A DNA stretch of 64,000 nucleotides from Macrophomina tecta (Eukaryota; Ascomycota; Dothideomycetes; Botryosphaeriales; Botryosphaeriaceae). Under the pieces are notes generated by a model. It did not search any database. It was not told the DNA's origin and worked only from the letters and a program-made list of their open reading frames with translations. The stretch covers positions 186,001 to 250,000 of the forward strand of contig JAKSGN010000001.1 of the NCBI GenBank assembly GCA_024180945.1. Direction: 5' to 3'. Positions 12,538-25,700 of this stretch are shown piece after piece; the first letter of the stretch is position 1; the number at the start of each line of letters is the position of its first letter. The translations under genes were made by a program, and so were the position numbers.

Positions 12538-13214
12538 CGGCCTAAGTCGATTTTAGTAAACGGTATTATTATTTTTATAAAAGTATAATCCTCTTCCCTA
12601 GTTATCTTTATAAAAGAAAGAAAGAACTAGAAAAAAAAGCGGATTAATCGACTCCTAAGAAGACCGGCCCTAGCTAGGCTATACTATAGAATAATACTAA
12701 GACTAATAAGCCACGTTAGTAGCTAGGCTTAGCACGCCCCGTAGATTTACCTAGCTAGAGTATTACGCCTACCGGCTTAGAAATCTAGCCGATATCGGAT
12801 AACTCTCTTTCTAACTACTAGTTACTTAGTAGAAGGGCCCTTAATTTACTACCTAAGTATACCCGATCCCGTAATCGCTAGTATCTAATAGGTAATTAGC
12901 CCAAATATAGCTATATGTAGCGTATATAATAGTAGTTAGCTTAGTTACTTTAGATAGGAAGATTTTTACTTTTTAATCTTATATACCCACTTACGTAACC
13001 GAGTAGTGTATTAAATAAAGCACTAATTACGTTAGAACCGAGGTTCCGAGTTTAATTCTTAATATAGGTAGGCTAAAAGATTTCGAATTCGATTCTAAGC
13101 GTTACTACGTATTTTTTCTCTTTGAATTTTTATATATAACGAGTTTAATACTTATTCTACCCCTATCTTTATTTTATTACGCACTTCCCTTTTAGGTAAC
13201 ACGTAAAGGGGGTG
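12538..13214 (+). other. 3' non-coding tail of Copia C
   Basis: About 680 bp between the end of pol and the 3' LTR. No domain is recognised; it ends in the purine-rich tract before 13215. The length is generous for a Copia 3' region. Confidence 0.6.
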
Positions 13215-13433
13215 TATTAAAATATTTAATTTAGTAGTATTTTAGATTTAGTTATATCTTATACTCGTTATACACCTATCTTAGTAGGTAAGTAAGTTAT
13301 ATACCCGTTTTATTCTAGTAGGTAGAATAGATATAAGAAAAGCCCGTATAGCCTTTCTCTACTAGATATACTAATCTATAGGAACTTATCTTTATTAGTT
13401 AAATTAAGGCTACTAATTAGTTATTTTCTAATA
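13215..13433 (+). repeat. 3' LTR of Copia C
   Basis: 219 bp, preceded by the polypurine tract AAAGGGGGTG. It differs from the 5' LTR by transitions spread over its length, mostly C-to-T and G-to-A in RIP contexts. Confidence 0.92.
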
Positions 13434-13463
13434 CTTCCGTAGATTTTCTTTATTATAGCTAGT

Positions 13464-14221
13464 ATAAAACGTTTTCGTAACAAAATAGCCTATCGCATAG
13501 AACTATCTACCGCGATTAACGCCTTTACCCTGGTTATACGTGCGTGTTTCGACTATATAGCTAACGGGCGTATCTATAGAATTAGTTCTTATTCTTCTCG
13601 CTATAGAAAGTATACCGCTCGAGGCTATACTATATATAATACTTAGAAGATTTTTATAGCTACTAGTAAGAGAATACTTTCTTTATCTTTTCTTTTACTA
13701 ACAGCTTAATAGTAAATCGCTTACGTCGCTAATAAGAGTATATTTAGTCTAAAAAGAAGATTACTTATTATAACTTCTAGAAAGTATTAGAGGCGCTAGA
13801 GAAGTTATAGTCTTATTTTTATACTTTTTTCTCGAAGCTAGTACGCCTTTGTAAATAGTAGAAGCTTCTAGAGAATCGTAGCTTCTCTATCTTAGATCGC
13901 GAGCTTTTCTTAGATAGCGTAGCGGCTTTAGAGAAGAAAAACCGGCGATTATTAGAGTAATTAGCGGCTAGAAATCTCGAAGATTCTAAAAATTCTAAGA
14001 GTCCTTTCTTATTAAAATAGCTATATTACGAGTTAGTAGGTTCTACTACGCCGTAGATAGTTAAGTCTACCGACGAGTCTATAACTAGTACGCGGACTCC
14101 GCGTTCTTTTAGGTATATAAATTCTACCCGTTTATTATTATCTCTAGTATAGAATATTACGGCTCTTAAGGGTCTTTCGTTATTCTCGCTTAAGAACGGC
14201 CTTATTTTTACAAAAGGTTAG
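13464..14221 (+). pseudogene. Antisense coiled-coil gene of Gypsy A (opposite strand to gag-pol), RIPed
   Basis: The gene runs opposite to Gypsy A's gag-pol and starts (ATA for a lost ATG, 13464-13466) about 110 bp inside the 3' LTR once Copia C is removed. The first part reads through motifs shared with the antisense gene of Gypsy G: a basic start (KRFRNK), F-D-Y-x-A-N-G, A-R-G-Y-T-I-Y-N-T. A well-formed fungal intron follows: GTAAGA at 13666, branch CTAAC at 13698-13702, TAG ending at 13712. The second exon carries a long coiled coil (KLLENRSF, ALEKKNRRLLE) and the C-terminal block RLLLSLV then ITALKG and LFSLKNGL before the TAG at 14219. Stops fall at Gln/Trp-type codons. Function unknown; the basic start suggests nuclear entry or nucleic-acid binding (inference). 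Confidence 0.75.
13666..13712 (+). other. Predicted intron in antisense gene of Gypsy A
   Basis: 47 bp with GTAAGA donor, CTAAC branch site and TAG acceptor ten bases downstream of the branch. The orientation is that of the antisense gene, so it cannot be spliced from the gag-pol RNA and would survive retrotransposition. Confidence 0.7.
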
Positions 14222-16097
14222 AGTTCTAACGATAGAACTTTATAACGAGATCTAGGTATATATCGTTCTTTAGTATCTACTAGTTATCTTTATTCCCGTA
14301 TTCTTTTTATTTAATAAGATATTTAAGCTAACGTCTAAATCGTTTATAGTCTAGAATCTTTTTAACCGGGTACTAATCTTCTTCGATATTAGGGTTTTCT
14401 AGTATAATTTCTTTCTATATTTCTAGAACGGTGGTGTTTTCTAGTACTAGCTTAAGTATTACTATATAAAAGATAGAATTTATCCGTGTATTAGATAATT
14501 TAAGTCGATATATAACTTCTCTAAGTTTTTCTATAATTTTAAATAGACTAATTTTCTTAAAATTTAATTTATCGCTAGATTGCTTTAATTTAATATTTTT
14601 CGTAAGAAGGTATACTTTATCCCCTCTTTTAACGTTCGGTACCGCCTAGTATCATCTATTATAGTATTTAGATATTATAATTCGTACGTATTCGAGGTCG
14701 AGACTAATAGCTTTATATAATTCTCTTAGCTACTCGGCCTTAAGAACGTCTTTTTAGGCTAATTTTCTACTTAGAATAGTCTCTCTATACACATTTAGTT
14801 TAAATCTATAGTTAGTAAAGAACGGGAATACGTTAGTTAACTCTTATTTAGCGCTATTATAGGTAAACTATACTATAGATAGCTATATAGCCTAGTTATT
14901 CTATAGGTAGTTAATATAATAGCGAAGATACTATTCGAGAGTCTAGTTTATTTATTTTATCTAGCCGTTAGTTTACGCGTATATCGTTATAGAGAGTTTA
15001 TTCTTTACTCTAAGCTAGCGTATAAGCGTTTACTAAAATTTAAATCTTATTAGCTTATTTCTATCTAAAACTAATACTTCCGGCATTCCGTAATCCGCGA
15101 AGATATAACGAAGAAACGTATAGACTAGCTATTCTATATTCGATACTTCGAGGTAGGGTAAAAAGTATACGTACTTTGTAAGTTTATTAATAAAGACTAG
15201 AATTAAGTTAAACTTAACTTCTATAAGCGAATCTCTAGACTCTAGTAGCTTTATAATAAAGTCTAGCGTAATCTATTACTATAGTCGTTCTAGAACTTCT
15301 AGGGGTTATAGTTATCTATATAGAGCGTGTATTACGGCTTTACTTTAGATATAAAAATCGTATTACGAAACTATATACTAAACTATTTTTCGTAATCCCA
15401 AAAAGTAGAAGTTTTACGTAATTTTTTTAGTTATTTTATCGATACCCTAATATTTATACGCTAGTACTATATATATATTCTTAATAAGTACTTCTCGTAG
15501 TCTTATCGGAATATAGATTAATTTTTTAAAGAGAAGTATTCCTTCTCTATCTTAAGTAATACGCGGGTCGTTTTTAAGCGCTAAAAGTTTCTACGCGAAG
15601 AAGTCCTAAGTGTATACTTCTTAGATTTTTTAATACTACGGGTTTAACTTGATACGAAGTATTAGAAAAGACTATTTAGTAAGAATAAGTAATCTATTAC
15701 TTATCTACTATAATACTATAGGTTACGGCTTAATTCTTTCTTTTATATAGTCTACTCTTCTACTAAGCGCGTTAGCGGCGGCGTTATCTATACCTTTTTT
15801 ATACGTAATCTTAAAGTTATAGAATACTAATTCTTATAACTAGCGAATCTATCGCTAGTTTAGCTCTTTAGTTATAGTAAAGCGTATAAAATTCTAATAG
15901 TTATAATATACTATTACCTATTATTCGGCTTCTTCTAAGTAGTATCTCTAGTGCTTAAATACTAAGACGATAGCTAAGAGCTTCTTATCGTAAATATCGT
16001 AGTTAAGCTCTACCGGGGTAAACTTTCTTAAGTAGAACGCGATTAGATACTATCTATCTTTATTATTAGGCTAGCTAAGATATACTCCTAGGGCGAA

Positions 16098-16480
16098 TAT
16101 TACGCCGTTACTCTTTCTAGGGGAGGTCGGGCGTATCGTCGGGTAGCGTAGGCTTTCGGGGGGCCGTGGGGTAGGTAGGAAAGGGTCGCACGTAATATTA
16201 GAGTAAGAATTAATTAATAAGTTAACTACGAGGGTCCTATCTACTATAAACGAGTATAGCCTATATATATAGGGTATTTAGTTAGATTACGGTAGATTAC
16301 TAGCTAGCTTACCATAATCTAGTAAGTCGAGTAATCTATAGTTAGTGCGCTAGGTAATAGATTTACCTTCTACCCTTTAGGGCGTAATCCGGACTAAGGA
16401 TTTTCCACTTTAAGGGGTTAGGGCCTTTTCTAGAGAGTAGGACTATTTTTTCTCCGTTCCCTCTAGCTAGTATCGTAATA
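16098..16480 (-). repeat. 3' LTR of Gypsy D
   Basis: 383 bp, TATTACGCCG...TCGTAATA. It differs from the copy at 22336-22718 by transitions. It is followed by the antisense polypurine tract. Confidence 0.93.
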
Positions 16481-16583
16481 CTATCCCCCCTCTAGGTGAC
16501 TTTTAGCCCGAAAGTTCGAAGCTATAAGTATAGAGTAGTTCTTTCTCGTTCGTTTCGTTGCTTATTTCTAATCTTGTTTCGCG

Positions 16584-17248
16584 ATATCTAGTCGTAAGTC
16601 TACTAAGCGCCGTAATTTAGCTACTCGTATCGCTCGTCTAGGAGTTATCGTTATGCCTTCCTATAGTTACTACCGTAAGAAGGGTAAGGAGTGTAAGATA
16701 TTACTAGAAAAAGAGCTAGGAACTTTATCTTCTTATTATTTTAAGTATGTCCGTCGGGGTCGTAGCTATAACGTTTAGAGTATTCTAGTTTAAGATTATA
16801 GGTTCTCCTAGTTCTTAGTAAGTAGTTATTAATAGTTGTAGAAAACTCGGTTAATTAGAAGCGCGATCGCCTTTATAGAAAATATTTAGTTACTACTAAG
16901 GCCCTATCTACTTCTTAGTAAGCTTTAGAGGCGGCTTAAAACTTCCTTTTTACCTCTATAGCTCGTTTAGAGCGTTTAGAGCGGCAGGAGCAGTTTCTTA
17001 ACAATCGGGAGCGTAAAATAGTACGTCGGGGTTTATTATTCTTAGAGGAGCTGGAGCTTAAGAAGACGCATACGGCATAGCTATTAAGTTTAGATAGTAG
17101 TAACGTAGTAAGTTCCGACGGAGCGGTTCCTTAGAAGGTACCGGTAGACTAGTTTTAGATATTCCTAACGCCTCCTCCGGGTTTCGCGTCGTAGGAGGAT
17201 ACTCTAGGTTTAGGCGGTTAGGGTTTTATCGGTGGTATTCCTAGATAA
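16584..17248 (+). pseudogene. Antisense gene of Gypsy D (opposite strand to gag-pol), RIPed
   Basis: It begins about 104 bp inside the 3' LTR with ATA (probable former ATG) followed by a very basic stretch (SSRKSTKRR). It then reads ATRIARLGVIVMPSYSYYRK and, further on, YYFKYVRRGRSYNV, which aligns with the Y-N-[TV] motif of the antisense genes of A, B and G. A second part (about 16930-17120) carries a charged helix (RLERLERQEQFLNNRERK) likely to form a coiled coil. The exact intron and the end (TAA at 17246) are uncertain because RIP creates stops. Position, size and motif order match the other three, so common origin is likely. Function unknown. Confidence 0.6.
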
Positions 17249-17259
17249 ATTCTTCGTAG

Positions 17260-20200
17260 TTAAGGTAAGAGACTAGTTTCTATAAGAGTTTTTAAGAATT
17301 TCCGGCGGGGTCCATTTCTTTCTATTTAATAAGGTACTTATATTAATCGTTAATCTAGTCTCTATTAAGGATTTTTTCTACTAGCTATTCTCTATCGGCG
17401 TTATCGGGGTATATTTCAATTTCTAGATCGGGTTCGGCGTTGCTATATATAGGTTCGAGTAAGGAGATATAGAAAACTAGGTATATACCTACTCGTTTTA
17501 GCAATTTAAGTTTAAAGAAAATAGGTAAAAGTTTTTTCTTAATCTAGTAGGGTCCGATTTTCTTATAGTCTAATTTATCGTTTAATTATATAGTTTTAAT
17601 ATTTTTTCTAAGGAGCTAGACTTTATTCCTCTTCTTTAGGGGCGGCGATGCCTAGCGCCGTCTATCGTAGTATATAGCTATTCGGTATACGGTAAATTTA
17701 ATATCTCGAGCTAGTTCTTAGTATAATTCGCGCAGCTAATTTACCCTAAGTATAGCTTTTTAGGCGAGTACTTCGTAGATCTAGGGTTCTCCAAAGGCGG
17801 TAGGGTCGAAACCGTAGTTAGCGTAGAAGAGCGTAGTTTATATAGCTTCCGTTAATATACTATTATACGCGTATTAGGCTAGCGGTAGAAGTTCGACCTA
17901 GTTATTTTACCTATAGTTTAGATAGAATCTTAGGTACTACTCTAGCGTCTAGTTAGTTTATTCCATTTATCCGTCGGTTTACGGGTGTGCCGTTATTAAT
18001 ATTTTATATTTAGTTCCTAGCTTATAGACTAAGGTTTACTAGAACTTAGCTCTAAATCGTAGATTCTAGTCCGTAATTAGTTCCTTAGACATCCTATAGT
18101 AGGCGAAAATATATCTAAGAAAGAGGTAGGCGTAGCCCTTCGCTTCGATTTTCTTATTATAAGGGATAAAGTATGCCTATTTTATTAGACGATTGATAAT
18201 AATTAAAATAGCATTATATCGTGTTTTAGTTACGGGGTCTACTAAAATTAGTAGGTCGGTAATAAAATCTATTATAACTGATTTCTAGGGTTTAGTTAGT
18301 ATTATAATAAGCTATAGTTATTCGTATAGTACGTATCGCGCCGCCTTATTCTTAGCGTATTCGTTGTATTCTTAGATAACTTTTTCTATCATTTTTCTTA
18401 TATAGGGAAAATAGAAGTATCTTATAAGTCGTTCTAAGGTTCTTATTATTCCCGGGTATTCGTAAACTATAGATTCGTGGTATTCCTTAGTTAGTCGTTT
18501 ACGTAGAGGTGTTAGTACGTAGATTTTTCCGCGGAATAGTATATTACCTCTATAATCTTAGACTAGGTCGGGGTTATTATATTCGGGGGTATCTATTCGC
18601 TATAGTAGTTTCTAGAATAGCGGGTTATTATTATATTTTCTTTAGATAATTTATTTCTAAGTAGCGATATCGTTTTCTTCTTTATTTATTACTTCTTTTA
18701 TAGTTTCTTTTAGTATAGGCGTAGGTTCTTCGTCTTATAGTTCCTCGTCGTCTTCGGGTTTTTATTTAGGTATTAGGGCTCTTAGGAGCTTATTATCGTC
18801 GATAGGGCTTTCTAGTCTTATAATAGGTACTAGTATTTGTTTTTTCTATAGTGCGTCGAGTTCTTCGATAATTTAGGGGCGGTTAGGGCCTAATATACTA
18901 TTATCGTTTTATCTAAGTACTACTAGCGATAATTCTAGCTTTTCTTCTACGTAATTAGCTCTACAGCTAAGTATATTCTTCTTACTATTTTCGTTTTCTT
19001 TGCGGTAGTAGATCTTAAAGTAGAAGGGGGCGAGTTATTCTATCTATCGTACTTATCTTCTATTTAATATCTTAGTAGTTATAAAGTATTCTAGGTTTTT
19101 ATAATTCGAATATACCGTAATTTCGTAGTTGGCTTTCTTAAGGTAATATTGCTATTTCTTAAATACTATAATAATCGCGAGTAGTTCTTTATTATATATC
19201 TCGTAGTTAAGTTCTGCAGGTAATATTTTACGGAAGTAGTACGCGATAGAATATAATCTTTCCTTATCGTTTAGCTGGTTAAGAGTAGCGCCGATAGTGT
19301 AGTTAAATACGTTAGTTTCGAGATAGAGGGGCTTATTAGAATCGAATATAATTAATATAGAAGCTTCTACGAAGGCCTTTTTAAGTTAGTTAAATACCTT
19401 CTATTATAATTTTTTCTAGGCGAATAAGGTATCTTTTCGGGTAAGTCGAATTAGCGGTTTAGCTATATAGAAGTATCGTTCGATAAACCGCTAGTAAAAG
19501 TTAGTAAACTCTAGAAAGGCTTATACTTCTTTAACGTTTCTTAGTTCGGGCTATTTTAGAATATCTTCTATATTTCTTAGGTCTATAACTACTTTTTCTA
19601 GTTTAATAATAAAGCCTAGGAATTTAACCTTCTAGGTATAGAAGGTGCATTTTTTCGGTTTAACTAAGAGGTTATATTCGAGTAGTTTTTAAAAAACCTT
19701 AGATACGTATTTTTTATATTCTTCTAGGGTTTCCGAGTAAATTAGAATATCGTTAAGGTAAGCTATATAGAATCTATCTAGGTATTCCCGTAGAACGTAA
19801 TTAACGAGGGCTTAGAATGTAGCAAGGGCATTAGTAAGTCTAAAGAGTATTATTAAATATTTATATAGGCCGTATTGGGTTTAAAACGTAGTTTTCTATT
19901 TATATTCTTTTTTAATTTAGATAAGGTAGTATTTATTTTATAGGTCTAGTTTAGTAAAGAATCGTGCTTCTAAGAGGCGATTCCTTAGTTTATTAATATA
20001 GAGTAGGGGATAGCGGTCTTTAATAGTAATATTATTTAACGATCTATAATCTACGTAGAGGCGTAACTTGCCTCCTAGTTTTAGTATGAAGAGAACGGGT
20101 AATCCTACTAAAGACTAGAAGGGTTGGATATATTCTTTCTTTAGTAATAGATCTAGGTATTTTCTTATCGCTTGTAGTTCTTTTTTTAATATTAGATATA

Positions 20201-22290
20201 ATAGCCTAAATCGAGGTTCGGTATTTAGTTTTAGGTTAATCTCGTAGTTCTATAGTTAGTATTTTAGTAGCGCGTCTTTAATCTTTTCTCTAAAAATCTC
20301 CTTAAACTGGTGGTATTTCTTAGAAACGCCGTTAAGGTATTATTCGTATATTCTAGTAGGGTTATCTCTCTCTATAGGTATTAGGTAGTCTAGTTCTTCT
20401 TATTTAGTAGTACTAATCTATCGGGTTCGTTCTTTATTCGTAGTAGTAGGGCGGTACTATATTATTTTAATCGCTTACCTCTTCTTTCGTGTCCTTTCTA
20501 GCGTAGCTTTCGAGATTAGGCTTACGTAGGTAATCGGTTCGGCTATAGTACGTAGCTTCTATTTAGGTTCTTTTTAATTTCGTTCTCTAGACTTAAGAAT
20601 AATTCCTTTATTATTTTAGTTATATTGCACTTTTTATTTCTTTTACTAAGGGATGCCGAGAATAATATTATACTTAGGGATCTTAGTAACGTCTAGGTAA
20701 ATACGTTCTCTATAGTCTTTATATTCGAGAATTAGTTTTAAGATTTTAATAATTACCTTTCTATCTCTAAAGGAGCTAGGTAATCTATTAACTATTCTTA
20801 GCTAATAGGATTAGTTCTTTTCTCGGGGCTTTAGGTTAGCTTTTTCTATAAATCGATTTAAGACGTAGTTTTCTTATAATACTAAGTTAATAAGGGTAAG
20901 CGCTTAGCGTCCGTTAATCTTTATTATAATAATCTAGTAGTTTTTATATTCTATAGAGTCTCCTTCGTTCTCTAGTAGGTATTTTATAGTATTTCCGGTT
21001 AATACTACTATAGTCTTATAGGGTAGGGGGCTCGCCTACTATAGCCCTAGTTTAGTAGGCATTTCTAGTTTTTTAGATAGTACCCGCTAATGTTCTTAGC
21101 TTCTTAGTAAGTTAGGCAGGCTTCGATGCTATAGATAGACTAGTAGAGAGTATTATAATCGGAAGTTTTAGGTTATTCTTTAGTAGCCGAAGTAGTTCTT
21201 TTATTATTAGTTCGCTAGTTACTAGTTTACTTATCTAGATAGTTCCTACTAATATATCTATACTTTTTATAGTAGAAGTAAAGACTCTTTTTACGTCGGC
21301 GTTATTCTTCTTTTAGCGCTAGCCGGGGGGTTCTTTATTAGTTAGTATCTAGGTCTATAGAGTCTCCTAGTAGTAGACTATTGCGGGGTTAGGTAGTATT
21401 AGTAGTGTTTCTAGAAAATCTTCCCGTCTCCCGAAAGCGATTATATATGCGTAAATTAATTTAGATTACAGTACATACTATTTTCTAGTACGTAGTAGAT
21501 AGCTTAGTACGGGCGAATTTATTCTTAATATAATTCTTAAGTTCCTTATAGTAGAGTATACGTAAGACCTCGTTGTCCTATTTAAGGTATAAGGCGTATA
21601 GTTAGAACCGGGTAGTATAGTTAGCGGCTAATCTAATTTATTTTAGGCGGTGGATTTAATAGACGGCATCTTAGTAGTAATTCTTATTATTAAACGTAGC
21701 ATGCAGTGCCTCGGTAAATTTTTTAAAACTATTAATAATTTCTTTAGTTTCTTTATATGGCTTAGCGCCGTTCTAGTTAATTTAGTATAGTTCGAACTAT
21801 CTAGCGGTATTACCCCTTAGGTAGGAGCTAGCGAATAGTACCTTCTAGGTATTATCTTAAAAGAAGGTTCGATATATATAGAAGTACGTTTAGATTTATT
21901 ATAGAAATTCGTCTAGTTACCCTCTAGCCCTATTAAATATATCCGGGGCCTTAATTTTTAGTTTAAAGGCTAGAGGTGCGACTAGGTCTACGGGTTTAGG
22001 GTTTAAGGCGGGTCCTTACGTAACTTTCTAGTTAGTTATCGGGGTCTGTGTCGGATAGGTAGTCGCGGGAGTTAGGTTTTAAATTAGGCGAGCTATTTAT
22101 TCGGATTACTTCCGTTAGCCGAGTTCGAGGCGCTATATAGTAGCTTAAAGATTCTAAATAAGCCCGTATAGGGCCTACGTAGGGTCTTAAAGTTAAGGTT
22201 AGGGCGGGGGTTATTCCTCGGTTATAGATATATCTTTCCCTTAAGGGTTATACTAGGGTGGGAAATTCTTATTATTTATAGTTACTGTTC
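17260..22290 (-). pseudogene. Gypsy D gag-pol with chromodomain, RIPed
   Basis: Read on minus. Gag remnants lie at about 21400-22200. Reverse transcriptase near 19740-19775 has the catalytic box YLND where YLDD is expected (GAT to AAT). RNase H spans about 19000-19500, and integrase about 17600-18700. A chromodomain-like end at about 17265-17390 contains YKYLIK and K-E-M-D separated by a former Trp codon now read as stop. Stops at Gln/Trp codons are frequent. The domain order identifies a chromovirus-type Gypsy; boundaries of each domain are approximate. Non-functional. Confidence 0.8.
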
Positions 22291-22335
22291 TTTACTAGGT
22301 GATTACCTCCGGTGCCTATAGGGTAGTAGTTAAAG

Positions 22336-22718
22336 TATTACGCCGTTACTCTTTCTAGGGGAGGTCGGGCGTATCGTTAGATAGCGTAGGCTTTCGGAGG
22401 GCCGTGGGGTAGGTAGGAAAGAGTCGCACGTAATATTAGAATAAGAATTAATTAATAAGTTAACTACGAGGGTCCTATCTACTATAAACGAGTATAGCCT
22501 ATATATATAGGGTATTTAGTTAGATTATGGTAGATTACTAGCTAGCTTACTATAATCTAGTAAGTCGAGTAATCTATAGTTAGTGCGCTAGGTAATAGAT
22601 CCACCTTCTACCCTTTAGGGCGTGATTCGGACTAAGGATTTCCCGCTCTAAGGGGTTAGGACCTTTTTTAAAGAGTAGGGCCGTTCTTCCTCCGTCCCCT
22701 CTAGCTAGTGTCGTAATA
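22336..22718 (-). repeat. 5' LTR of Gypsy D
   Basis: 383 bp, same ends as the left copy. The bases just inside it (22311-22335), read on minus, give CTTTAACTACTACCC, the primer-position sequence that this family shares with A, B and G. Confidence 0.93.
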
Positions 22719-25700
22719 GCGAATTCTAACATATTAGTTTCTACTTCGATTAGTTTATTAGGATTATATATTTCTAAGATAAATACTTTATAAAATATTC
22801 TCTTTAGCGAATTAAAGGCTTACTACTAATCGTCTTTCTATTAGAAACTATACTTCTTCTAAGTAAGTCGCGTTAAAGATTCTATAACCTTTAAGTAGTT
22901 CTAGATAAACTTTCTATAGAAGTTCGCGAATCTAAAAAAGAACTATACTTTCTTAATTATCTTTAGTACTAGCTATTTCTTAATAGAGTCTAGTTTCGCA
23001 TCGTCTATACTAATATATCTGGGGGTAATAATAAAGCCTAAGAATTCTATTCTTTATACGTACTACTCGTACTTATTAGGCGCGATAGTTAGATTCTTAG
23101 CTTAGAGAATTTCTAGAACTTTTCTAATATACTTCTTATACTCCTCGAGCGTTTCAAAGAAGATAAAAATATCGTCGAGGTAAGCTAGATAGAAGATATC
23201 TAGATATTCGTATAGCGTATTATTAATGAGCGACTAGAATATTACTAGCGTATTAGTAAGCCTAAATAGTATTACTATATACTTATAGAGTTCTAGTCTT
23301 ATTCTAAAGACTATCTTCTATTCTTCCCCTTCTTTAATTCTAACTAGGTAATATTCGTTTCTAAGGTTTAGTTTCGTAAAGTACTTCGTATTTTCTAACT
23401 TATTCTAGGGCTTATTAATATGTAGAAACGGGTATTAGTTCTTAATCGTAATATCGTTAAGCTATCGATAGTTAATATAAAGATGTAACTTACTATTCTT
23501 TTTAGAAACGAAGAGAATCGGATATCTAGCTAATAATATTAATAGCTAAATATATTCTCGTTCGAGATTCTTCTTAATATATTTCTTTAAAGCCTCTATT
23601 TTCTTCTTTAATAAGAAGTAGATAGACTTATAAGCTAGTTTTATTTCTAGCTTAAGCGAAATCTCGTAGTCTTATAGTTAGTACTTTAGTAAGTCTTTCT
23701 TTTCTCTTTCTTAGTAAATAATAACTAAGTCCTAATACTTATCGGGTATCGTTTCTATTTTTAGTATTAGAGATATTTCTTATAGTTACTACTATATCTC
23801 TAAACTACTATATTATTCTCTTTTAATTCTCGTAGGATTATCTTTTTTAATAGAAGTTAGATAGTTCTTATTTTTTAGCCTTTTCTATTAGGCCCTAGCT
23901 AATGCTCTCTATTACGCCGTCGATAAGGGTTTAATATATATAAGATAGACCTATTATTCTTAGTATTATATACGCTTAAATACCTCTTTCGAGATTATCT
24001 ATATATCTATAAAAGATTTAGTAGCTACTAATTACTTCTACGAAGCCTTACTCTTAGCCTTATACTTTCTTCGCGTAGTTCTTTATAATAGGTATTACAC
24101 TTAATTTTTAGAAATACTTAACTCGGTAGGGCTTACTCCGCTTAAGGCGCTATATTTTACTAAAGAGATAGTATTTCGCACGCTATAGTCCTAGTTCTAT
24201 CTTAAGCCTTTCTTAAGGTTACTATTAATACTACTAACGCTAGGCCTTACGCTATTATTTAAGCCTTACGTTTCTTCTAATAATTCGAGAATATCGTTTT
24301 ACTTAGTAGGGCTTATTCCTACGATAAAGTTATATTTTACCGAGAAGGCTTTATCTTCTATATCGTAGTTTTAGTTCTAACTTATACTACTATCGAAGTC
24401 GCCTATATAGTTACTATATTTAGGTCTTATACTAGCTACTTCCCGATTTATAGTAGATAAGAGTCGCTATAGAATATTTATTAACCCGTTTTTTATATAT
24501 AACCTAAATTTTTATAGAAGGTTATTAATCTTTTCTTAAAAGACGATTTCGTCTTCTTCGCTAAAGTTAAAGATAGATTTCTATATTCGAATCTAGAATA
24601 TACCTAGAATAATATTATACCCGGGAATTTATTAGATATCGAGAGAGATTTACTTTTAATAGTTCTTAATTTAGAGGGTTACTTTTTTTATTTCTATTTT
24701 TACCTAGCCTTCTTCGTAGACTAAGCTTTTCCCGTTAAATCTACTAAGCGAATATAGCTCTTTCTTCTTTCGATATAGAATTTTATATCGTTCTATAAAC
24801 TCGTTATATATAAAGTTTCCGCTCGACCCTATATTAATTAATATTAAGATAGAACGCCCGTTAAGCGTTTCTTTTATTTTAAATTATCTCTAAAGATTTA
24901 GTCCGGTAAGAATTTCCGTATTTAATATACGTAATACTATATAAAGGGACCTAGACTATAGCCCCTAGGTTAATTCTAAAGCCGTAGGGCCGTCTAGTTT
25001 TTTACTAAGTATTAGCGGGCTATTTTCTCGTAGAAGTAGAGATTCTAGTTCTTAGCCTAGATTAATAATTTCTTCTACTATATCTAGTACCTACGTTTAA
25101 TAAGATACCTCTAGTAGATTCGGTTATTATAAATCTAGTATTTAAAGGTAGGTATAGTATATTTCTTCTTTAGAACCTATTATAGAGTATTCTATATTCT
25201 TATTACTATTTCGTATAGGCCGAGGGTTAGCGCTATACTACGTAAATACGCGAGGTCCCGTTACTACTATACTCCCTAGGCCTTATCTTCGAGCTAGAAC
25301 GCTACTTCGTCGACTAAGACGAGGGGTAATTTCTTCTAGAAGTACTATATACTATCTTTATAAAATTAGGAGCTAAGCTTTCCCTTCTATATCTAATATT
25401 ACTATAGTAGTAGGTCTATTCTTAATCCGGGGTTCTAGTTAATTATTAGGATAAGGCTAGGCTCGACACGCCTTATATTCCCGTACCTACTTAAGTATTT
25501 CGTAATTCGGTCGAGTATAGCTTAGTTTTACTATTATTCTATATTCCCGGCTTTACTAGACTTAGGGGTACTATTATAAAGTTCGCTTGTGTTGCTATTA
25601 ACTAGCTCGTTATCGTAGAAAAAGTTATTAATTAAGTTATTAATTTCTAGTACTTCCTTATTCCTAGTTATTATACTAAATTATTAAGGTTCGTAAGAAT

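Larger units (their letters stand above)
7429..13433 (+). mobile_element. Copia C: complete Ty1/Copia-type element, RIPed, nested in Gypsy A
   Basis: 6005 bp with 219 bp LTRs at both ends. The flanking 5-mers are CTTTC (7424-7428) and CTTCC (13434-13438), a target duplication with one C/T difference. It lies between the 3' LTR of A and the antisense gene of A. The order protease, integrase, reverse transcriptase, RNase H on the plus strand defines Copia. A purine tract (AAAGGGGGTG) precedes the 3' LTR. LTR differences that I can see are C/T and G/A transitions, consistent with RIP rather than ordinary divergence. Confidence 0.93.
16098..22718 (-). mobile_element. Gypsy D: chromodomain LTR retrotransposon, RIPed, nested in RNase H of Gypsy A
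   Basis: 6621 bp with 383 bp LTRs and a perfect 5 bp duplication GCGAA (16093-16097 and 22719-22723). The polypurine tract lies next to the left LTR (CTATCCCCCC at 16481), so the element reads right to left. The sequence joined across it is uninterrupted in fragment E near 61080, which confirms the insertion. LTRs end TAGTRTCGTAATA (RIPed CA end). Confidence 0.94.
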
